Shown here: positions 7,557 to 12,056 of the stretch, piece after piece
Position numbering within the stretch: the stretch's first letter is position 1
Layout: every line of letters begins with the position of its first letter
Assembly: GCA_964485515.1 (NCBI GenBank)
Contig: CAZALT010000105.1
Span: forward strand, 1-12,056
Length of the DNA stretch: 12,056 nt
Direction of reading: 5' to 3'
Source: CAZALT01 sp964485515
GTDB taxonomy: Bacteria > Actinomycetota > Acidimicrobiia > Acidimicrobiales > Acidimicrobilacustridaceae
Position numbers and translations under genes: made by a program
Notes under the pieces: generated by a model
Told to the model about the DNA's origin: nothing
The model's database searches: none
What the model saw: the letters and a program-made list of their open reading frames with translations, nothing else

Positions 7557-8080
7557 GCCCGGACGACGACGACCTCGACTCCGACCAGACCCAGGCCGAA
7601 GCGACCGACGCCGTGGCGACGACCGCGGTCGACGAGCTCGGCGACGGGCCCACGACGGGCGGGGTCGCCGCCGTCGAACCCCGCGCCGGGCTGCCGACCG
7701 AGACGAAGCTCTTCGGGGCCATCGGCGTCTGCTACCTCGTGATCGGCGTCATCTACGCCGCCACCGCCCGCGAGGCGGCCGGCATCGTGATGCTGCTGCT
7801 CGGTGGGGCGTTCGCCCTCACCGTCGCCGGCTTCACCTGGGTCTCGGTGCGCAGCGTGCAGCACGACGTCGAGCTCGCCGAGGACCAGCTGCCCGACGAG
7901 CCCCCCGACCACGGTGACCTCTACCTGCCGCACACCAGCATCTGGCCTCTCGGCATCGCCCTCGGCGCGGCCGTCACGTTCGTGGGCATCGCCGTGGGCT
8001 GGTGGCTGATCCTCCCCGGCGCCGCCCTGCTCGTGCACTCCATCATCGGCTTCGCCGCCCAATCCCGCGACCGCACCTGA
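7553..8080 (+). CDS. ctaF: Cytochrome c oxidase subunit IV CtaF (actinobacterial type)
   Basis: This 175-residue protein matches the small actinobacterial subunit IV of the aa3 oxidase, a structural subunit with no redox centre. The first 48 residues are an acidic, low-complexity cytoplasmic segment longer than I would expect for the family. It is followed by two helices (about 53-70 and 75-97), a charged loop (101-122), the YLPHTSIWPL motif (124-133), and a second helix pair (about 131-149 and 150-168). The GTG start overlaps the ctaD stop as GTGA and has GAGGGG (7541-7546) 6 nt upstream. As the last gene of the rightward operon it ends just before a large inverted repeat. Confidence 0.9.
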   Translation: MSPDDDDLDSDQTQAEATDAVATTAVDELGDGPTTGGVAAVEPRAGLPTETKLFGAIGVCYLVIGVIYAATAREAAGIVMLLLGGAFALTVAGFTWVSVRSVQHDVELAEDQLPDEPPDHGDLYLPHTSIWPLGIALGAAVTFVGIAVGWWLILPGAALLVHSIIGFAAQSRDRT

Positions 8081-8095
8081 CGACGACCGACCTTG

Positions 8096-8163
8096 CTACT
8101 CCCGAAATTGGCGGAGGATCCGACCAAGGTGACCGCGCGCTCTGCCAATTTGCTCGGGGGTAG
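8096..8163. terminator. Imperfect long inverted repeat between convergent ctaF and acyl-CoA synthetase (bidirectional terminator candidate)
   Basis: The left arm is 8096-8116 and the right arm 8140-8163. They share CTAC-CCCGA, AAATTGGC and GAG blocks in inverted orientation, with two mismatches and a small 3-base difference in length. The loop of about 23 bp holds a further short stem (ACC-AA-GGT). It lies exactly between two convergent genes, so it could stop transcription from both sides. No T-run follows either arm, so it is not a standard intrinsic terminator as defined in E. coli; U-less hairpins are common in actinobacteria. Confidence 0.6.
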
Positions 8164-8165
8164 CT

Positions 8166-9980
8166 CTACCCCGCGTAGAGGTCCTCGATCTCCTGGGCGT
8201 AGCGGGCCTTGATGCCGCGGCGCTTGAGCTTGGAGGTGGGGGTGAGCACGTCGCTGTCGGGCAGCCACTCCTCACCGAGCACCTTCACCTTCTTGACCTG
8301 CTCGGCGTGGTTGAACCCGGCCATCACCTCTTCGAGTCCCTTGTCGATCTCGGCGACGACATCGGGATCGGCGGCCAGCGCGGCGAGCGTCGTGAACGGG
8401 ATGCCTCGGCGCAGCGCCCAGGCCTCGGACACGTCAGGATCGAGGGTGACGAGCGCGGACACGAACCGACGGCCGTCGCCGATGGCCGCGGCCTGTCCGA
8501 CGAGCGGGATCATCTTGAGGGCGGCCTCGAGGTTGGCCGGGCTGACGTTCTTGCCGCCCGCCGTGACGATGATCTCCTTCTTGCGGTCGATGATGCGGAA
8601 GTAGCCCTCGTCATCGACCTCGGCGATGTCACCGGTGTAGAACCAACCATCGTCGTCGAGCACCTCGGCGGTCTTGTCGGGCTCACCGAAGTAGCCCAGG
8701 AAGATGTTGCCGCCCCGACCGATCAGCTCGCCGTCGTCGGCCAGCCTCACCTCGCATCCCGGGATGGCAGGACCGACCCATCCCGGCTTCACCTGCGTAC
8801 GAGCCCACGTGAGCGGACCCGACGTCTCGGACAGGCCGTAGAGCTCGGACAGCGGCACACCGATGGACCGGAACCAGATGATGAGCTCGGGCGGGATCGG
8901 CGCCGCGCTCGTGACGGCGACCTCGACGGCATCCATGCCGATGAGGCCACGGACCGGTCCGAACGCGACCTCGTCGAGGAACGCCCAGGTGGCGAGGTCC
9001 TCCTCGGTCGCGGTGCCGCGGTCCATCCGTTGCTGGATGGGCCACGCGGCGGCGAGCGCGTCACCGAACTGCTTCTCCTTCTCGGGATCCGCCGCGAGCG
9101 CTGCCGTCACACCGGCGTGGATCTTCTCCCACACGCGCGGCACTCCGAGGAGCAGCTGCGGATGGACGTCTCGGAAGTACGACGCCACGGCACCCATGTC
9201 CGGACACACCGTCACCTGGAGGCCGATGAACGCACCGCTGTAGTGGGTGGTGAGACGCTCGGCGATGTGGGCCATCGGCAGGTACGAGACGGCGCGGAGG
9301 TTGACGTTGCGGTCCCAGTCGTTGGCCAGGCGGATGCTCTCGGCCGTCCACGCCACGTTGCGGTGGCTGATCATCACGCCCTTGGGCGGACCGGTGGTGC
9401 CCGACGTGTAGATCATCGTGGCGAGGTCGTCGGGCCCGCAGGCGGTCACGGCCTCGTCGAGATCGACCGGTTCCTGACCGAAGAGCCACTCGGCGGTGAA
9501 GACATCGGCGGGGGCCACCCTCTCCGGGTCGCGGACGATGCCGATGTGGCGCAGGGCCGGGAGGTCGGCGCGTGCTTCGAGCACCCGTTCGAGGAAGGCG
9601 GCATCCTCGACGATGGCGATCTCGGCGTCGCAGTTGCCGACGATGTAGCTGATCTGATCGACCGAGGACGAGTTGTAGATGGAGATGGCCGTGGCGCCAC
9701 AGAAGTACACGGCCATGTCGAGCACGTGGAACTCGGCGATGTTGCGCATCATGAGCACGACGCGGGACCCCGGGCCGATGCCCAGCTCGCGGTACCCGGC
9801 GACGACCCGGGCGACCCGATCGCGGTACTCGGCGTAGGTCAACTCCTCGTACGTCTCGCCGTCGTCCCCTCTCCACCTCAGCGCCGTCCAGTCGGGATTG
9901 GTCGCTGCGGTCTCGAGGAAGCGCGACGCGATCGTGTCGCCTTCGACCGCCGCCATGACCTCGTCGCTCGTCAATGCCAC
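8166..9980 (-). CDS. Long-chain acyl-CoA synthetase (AMP-forming, FAA1/FadD15-like)
   Basis: This 604-residue enzyme of the adenylate-forming family activates fatty acids to acyl-CoA via an acyl-AMP. The P-loop-like A3 motif YTSGTTGPPKG is at 191-201, A5 YGLSETSG at 381-388, A7 YTGD at 448-451, the hinge DRKKEIIV at 465-472, and A10 PTSKLKR at 581-587 with the catalytic lysine K584. The GGKNVSP motif (475-481) and the overall length point to the long-chain group instead of the acetate or aryl groups. No transmembrane segment is seen; it is probably cytoplasmic or peripheral. I prefer the GTG at 9980, which has GGGGGG (9987-9992) 6 nt upstream. A TTG at 10019 would add 13 residues across that Shine-Dalgarno, and an ATG at 9956 would drop 8. 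The chain-length preference cannot be read from the sequence. Confidence 0.93.
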   Translation of the reverse strand: MALTSDEVMAAVEGDTIASRFLETAATNPDWTALRWRGDDGETYEELTYAEYRDRVARVVAGYRELGIGPGSRVVLMMRNIAEFHVLDMAVYFCGATAISIYNSSSVDQISYIVGNCDAEIAIVEDAAFLERVLEARADLPALRHIGIVRDPERVAPADVFTAEWLFGQEPVDLDEAVTACGPDDLATMIYTSGTTGPPKGVMISHRNVAWTAESIRLANDWDRNVNLRAVSYLPMAHIAERLTTHYSGAFIGLQVTVCPDMGAVASYFRDVHPQLLLGVPRVWEKIHAGVTAALAADPEKEKQFGDALAAAWPIQQRMDRGTATEEDLATWAFLDEVAFGPVRGLIGMDAVEVAVTSAAPIPPELIIWFRSIGVPLSELYGLSETSGPLTWARTQVKPGWVGPAIPGCEVRLADDGELIGRGGNIFLGYFGEPDKTAEVLDDDGWFYTGDIAEVDDEGYFRIIDRKKEIIVTAGGKNVSPANLEAALKMIPLVGQAAAIGDGRRFVSALVTLDPDVSEAWALRRGIPFTTLAALAADPDVVAEIDKGLEEVMAGFNHAEQVKKVKVLGEEWLPDSDVLTPTSKLKRRGIKARYAQEIEDLYAG

Positions 9981-10009
9981 CGTGTTCCCCCCGAAGATCG
10001 TGATGCCCA

Positions 10010-10015
10010 AGTATG
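10010..10015 (-). promoter_or_regulatory. Candidate -10 element for the acyl-CoA synthetase gene
   Basis: On the minus strand CATACT differs from TATACT-type -10 boxes at one position. It would give a short leader of about 20 nt that contains the GGGGGG Shine-Dalgarno before the GTG at 9980. No good -35 is seen at 17 bp. Confidence 0.3.
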
Positions 10016-10073
10016 GCAACCTCGCAGCGCCGCGTCTCTGGGTCTTCGAACTCTCTCCGGGACGACACCCCCG

Positions 10074-10102
10074 TTGTCGCCTCGGTCACGACCCGCCACA
10101 CT
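10074..10102 (+). promoter_or_regulatory. Candidate leaderless promoter of the thiolase gene
   Basis: TTGTCG (10074-10079) and CACACT (10097-10102) are separated by exactly 17 bp. The -10 ends 7 nt before the thiolase ATG at 10110. No Shine-Dalgarno is seen before that ATG, so a leaderless message is plausible. Confidence 0.4.
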
Positions 10103-10109
10103 CGGATCC

Positions 10110-11306
10110 ATGCCCACCGCCGTGATCGTCGATGCCGTCCGCACCGCAGGCGGGAGGCGCAACGGCCTCCTCTCCGGCTGGCACCCCACCGAGCTCGCCG
10201 CCGAGACGCTCGACGCCCTCGTGCAGCGCAGCGACCTCGACCCCGCGCTCGTCGACGACGTCATCATGGGCTGCGTCATGCAGGTGGGCGCGCAAGCGCT
10301 CAACGTCGGGCGCAACGCGCTGCTCACCGCTGGGTGGCCCGAGTCGGTTCCCGCCACCACCGTCGACCGCCAGTGCGGCTCGTCCCAGCAGGCGCTGCAC
10401 TTCGCGGCACAGGGCGTCATGGCCGGCACCTACGACATCGCCGTCGCCGCGGGCATCGAGGTGATGACCCTCGTGCCCTTGGGCGCCTCCGTGATGGTGA
10501 AGGACACCGGCTTCCCCTTCGGCGACGTCATCAACGAGCGCTACGCCGATGCCGGCGGACTCGTGCCCCAGGGCATCTCCGCCGAGCTCATCGCCGACAA
10601 GTGGGACCTCAGCCGCGACGACCTCGACGCCTTCGGTGCGCAGAGCCAGCAGCGCGCCACCACAGCGCGCGACGAGAGCCGCTTCGACCGCGAGATCGTC
10701 CCCGTCCGGTCCAAGCGCCGCGACAAGGAGACCGGTTCGGTCGTCGAGTCCGGCGAGCTCGTCACCGCTGACGAGGGCATCCGCCCCGACACGACCGTCG
10801 ACACGCTCGCCAACCTGAAACCGGCGTTCAAGGCCGACGGCAAGGTCACCGCGGGAAACTCGTCGCAGATCACCGATGGCGCGTCCGCCGCGCTCGTCAT
10901 GAGCGAGGAGAAGGCCAGCCAGCTCGGCCTCACGCCACGGGCCCGGATCCACACGATGGCCCTCGCCGGCGTCGACCCGGTCCTCATGCTCACCGGCCCC
11001 ATCCCCGCCACCCACAAGGTGCTCGAGCGGTCCGGCCTCTCGCTCGACGACATCGATCTCATCGAGATCAACGAAGCGTTCGCGTCGGTCGTGCTGGCGT
11101 GGGAGAAGGAGCTGCACCCCGACATGACCAAGGTGAACGTCAACGGCGGCGCCATCGCCCTCGGCCACCCGCTCGGCGCGTCGGGCACCAAGCTCCTCGC
11201 CACGCTGCTCAACGAGCTCGAGCGCACCGGCGGCCGCTACGGCCTCCAGACCATGTGCGAAGGCGGCGGCCTCGCCAACGCCACCATCATCGAGGTTCTC
11301 GGCTGA
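10110..11306 (+). CDS. Thiolase (acetyl-CoA C-acyltransferase / acetyltransferase)
   Basis: This 398-residue enzyme of the thiolase II fold either cleaves 3-ketoacyl-CoA in beta-oxidation or condenses two acetyl-CoA. The acyl-accepting cysteine is C89 (DRQCGSSQQA), the NEAF motif is at 321-324, the catalytic histidine is H353 (GHPLGASG), and the second cysteine is C383 (TMCEGGG). All catalytic residues are present and the length is normal, so it should be active. The start is the ATG at 10110, which gives the usual thiolase N-terminus (MPTAVIVDAVRT); the upstream open frame lies over the divergent acyl-CoA synthetase gene and is a shadow. The synthetase neighbour favours a role in fatty-acid degradation, but the motifs alone do not separate FadA-like from AtoB-like enzymes. 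Confidence 0.95.
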   Translation: MPTAVIVDAVRTAGGRRNGLLSGWHPTELAAETLDALVQRSDLDPALVDDVIMGCVMQVGAQALNVGRNALLTAGWPESVPATTVDRQCGSSQQALHFAAQGVMAGTYDIAVAAGIEVMTLVPLGASVMVKDTGFPFGDVINERYADAGGLVPQGISAELIADKWDLSRDDLDAFGAQSQQRATTARDESRFDREIVPVRSKRRDKETGSVVESGELVTADEGIRPDTTVDTLANLKPAFKADGKVTAGNSSQITDGASAALVMSEEKASQLGLTPRARIHTMALAGVDPVLMLTGPIPATHKVLERSGLSLDDIDLIEINEAFASVVLAWEKELHPDMTKVNVNGGAIALGHPLGASGTKLLATLLNELERTGGRYGLQTMCEGGGLANATIIEVLG

Positions 11307-11400
11307 CGGCGACTCCATGAGCTCACAGCTGCGCTCGGTGTCGGTGCCATCTGCTCCCCTTCCCTTCCTGTTCGGCTGCCCTGTCGTGGGTTGGGTCCCG

Positions 11401-11406
11401 TAGGCT
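11401..11406 (+). promoter_or_regulatory. Candidate -10 element for the small zinc-ribbon membrane protein
   Basis: TAGGCT fits TAnnnT and ends 6 nt before the GTG at 11413, the spacing of a leaderless message. No Shine-Dalgarno precedes that GTG. The upstream 11307-11400 stretch holds a pyrimidine-rich tract (about 11350-11385) and no other feature I can support. Confidence 0.4.
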
Positions 11407-11412
11407 GCTCCC

Positions 11413-11748
11413 GTGGACCGGCTCCAGATGAAGCACCCCGTGATCGTGGGGGCAACCGTGATCGCCACGGCCGCGGCGCTCATCGCCGGCTTCCCGCTGT
11501 GGAAGGTGCTCGTCGCCGCGCTCGCCTTCTTCCTCATCTTGCGCGTCGGGGTGATGATGCTCGGCGGCATGGCCCGCCCCATACCCGAGCCGCCGCCCGC
11601 CGGTGAGCTGCGCAAGGTCAAGATCTCCTACCGGTGCGAGCACTGCGGCGCCGAGATGCGCATGACCATCTCGCCGAGCGAGGACCCGGATCCGCCGCGG
11701 CACTGCCAGGACGACATGGTCCTGCTCACCCCCGTCGACGACATCTGA
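11413..11748 (+). CDS. Small membrane protein with C-terminal CxxC...HC zinc-ribbon-like domain
   Basis: I do not recognise a named family for this 111-residue protein. Two hydrophobic helices (about 9-27 and 32-50) are followed by a Pro-rich linker (55-63) and a soluble tail. The tail carries C75-EH-C78 and, about 20 residues on, H97-C98, which together could bind one zinc or iron ion. Similar short proteins with two helices and a YRC..CG...PRHC tail occur, as I recall, as conserved hypotheticals in actinobacteria. If both helices cross the membrane, the tail lies on the same side as the short N-terminus, probably the cytoplasm. The GTG at 11413 is preferred because of the -10 element before it; the ATG at 11428 would drop five residues. 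Function is unknown. The opposite strand is open for 209 codons but shows no family likeness. Confidence 0.75.
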   Translation: MDRLQMKHPVIVGATVIATAAALIAGFPLWKVLVAALAFFLILRVGVMMLGGMARPIPEPPPAGELRKVKISYRCEHCGAEMRMTISPSEDPDPPRHCQDDMVLLTPVDDI

Positions 11749-11804
11749 CCCTCGACGAGACACCTGATCGTCGGCCCACGCGGCGGCCAGCTGACCCATG
11801 CGCC

Positions 11805-11963
11805 ACATCCACAAACCCACCGACGTCGTCCACAGCCTGTGGATGTCCTTGTGTGAGGTTACGTCGCTGTAACTCTTTGGACGCCGTAACGACGCCTTCT
11901 CGCAAGACTTGTCACGAAAGGTCGGCTGAAGACTGCACAGCGTGATCCACAAGCTGTGGAGAA
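11805..11963. promoter_or_regulatory. Cluster of five DnaA-box-like sites, four as inward-facing pairs
   Basis: The nonamers are ACATCCACA (11805-11813), TCGTCCACA (11826-11834), TGTGGATGT (11838-11846, reverse), TGATCCACA (11943-11951) and TGTGGAGAA (11955-11963, reverse). TGATCCACA has one mismatch to TTATCCACA, and TCGTCCACA has one to the actinobacterial TTGTCCACA. Each pair has the form TCCACA-N3-TGTGGA (GCC and AGC as the centres), so two proteins could bind face to face. Confidence 0.5.
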
Positions 11964-11993
11964 CCTGACGGGGTCGTCACTGACGACTTCGTT

Positions 11994-12056
11994 GACAAGT
12001 CGTCGACAGCGACAAGTCGTCGACAGCGACAAGTCGTCGACAGCGACAAGTCGTCG
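11994..12056. repeat. 17-bp tandem repeat (iteron-like), open at the window edge
   Basis: The unit GACAAGTCGTCGACAGC is repeated without any mismatch at 11994-12010, 12011-12027 and 12028-12044, followed by the first 12 bases of a fourth copy to 12056. Each unit holds a GTCGAC palindrome. The 17-bp length is not a multiple of three, and no start codon or ribosome site for a coding repeat is evident, so it is more likely non-coding. The true copy number is unknown. Confidence 0.9.

Larger units (their letters stand above)
11749..12056. other. Non-coding stretch with origin-like features
   Basis: I see no convincing gene in these 308 bp. The stretch holds five TCCACA cores (DnaA-box-like), an AT-richer patch (28 of 60 bases A or T at 11851-11910, high for this window), a GTTAC/GTAAC inverted pair (11859-11874), a hairpin at 11982-12004, and a 17-bp tandem repeat from 11994 to the right edge. 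Together these resemble a replication origin or iteron region. The box matches to TTATCCACA or TTGTCCACA are imperfect, and no dnaA, dnaN or rep gene is in the window to confirm it. Confidence 0.45.

Noticed and set aside
10086..11621. Minus-strand open frame of 511 codons opposite the thiolase
   Set aside because: No recognisable domain; the plus strand thiolase has every catalytic motif. A shadow frame.
11323..11952. Minus-strand open frame of 209 codons across the zinc-ribbon gene and the origin-like stretch
   Set aside because: No domain likeness, it covers the plus-strand zinc-ribbon gene and the TCCACA cluster, and lacks a clear ribosome site.
11992..11997. Perfect -35 consensus TTGACA just before the 17-bp array
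   Set aside because: No -10-like hexamer lies 16-18 bp downstream; that region is repeat sequence (AGTCGT). I do not call a promoter, though one further right of the edge cannot be excluded.
11994..12056. CRISPR array
   Set aside because: The 17-bp units follow each other directly with no variable spacers, so this is a simple tandem repeat.

Overview
The window carries a high-GC actinobacterial chromosome segment. The gene set resembles Acidimicrobiia (Ilumatobacter-type) organisms, but that placement is an inference from family features and not from a database match. The actinobacterial signs are a two-haem QcrC, a three-helix QcrA Rieske protein, a CtaF-type subunit IV, GTG starts, and several genes whose start codon sits 5-7 nt after a -10-like hexamer, as in leaderless transcripts.

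Left and centre (1-8080): a divergent respiratory locus encodes all core subunits of a cytochrome bc1-aa3 supercomplex. Leftward from about 3882 the order is ctaE, qcrC, qcrA, qcrB, with qcrB running off the left edge. Rightward from 3992 the order is ctaG, ctaC, ctaD, ctaF. Every junction within both arms overlaps by 1-8 nt, so each arm is very probably one operon with coupled translation. A 109-bp intergenic region separates the arms and contains candidate divergent promoters and a perfect 7-bp-arm palindrome. Electrons from menaquinol would pass through QcrB and QcrA to the two haems of QcrC, then to CuA in CtaC, and to the haem a3-CuB centre in CtaD. CtaE and CtaF are structural subunits and CtaG probably helps deliver copper. 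CtaC has no fused cytochrome c domain and no free cytochrome c gene is seen, so QcrC must be the electron bridge.

Middle right (8081-11306): an imperfect long inverted repeat, a likely two-way terminator, separates ctaF from a leftward long-chain acyl-CoA synthetase gene. Divergent from that gene is a thiolase. The pair suggests fatty-acid activation and beta-oxidation or acetoacetyl-CoA metabolism.

Right end (11307-12056): a small two-helix membrane protein with a CxxC...HC zinc-ribbon-like tail is followed by 308 bp with no convincing gene. This stretch holds five TCCACA cores, four of them as two inward-facing pairs, then a relatively AT-rich patch, a hairpin, and a 17-bp tandem repeat that runs off the window. 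The arrangement looks like a replication-origin or iteron region and is the most interesting unexplained part of the window.
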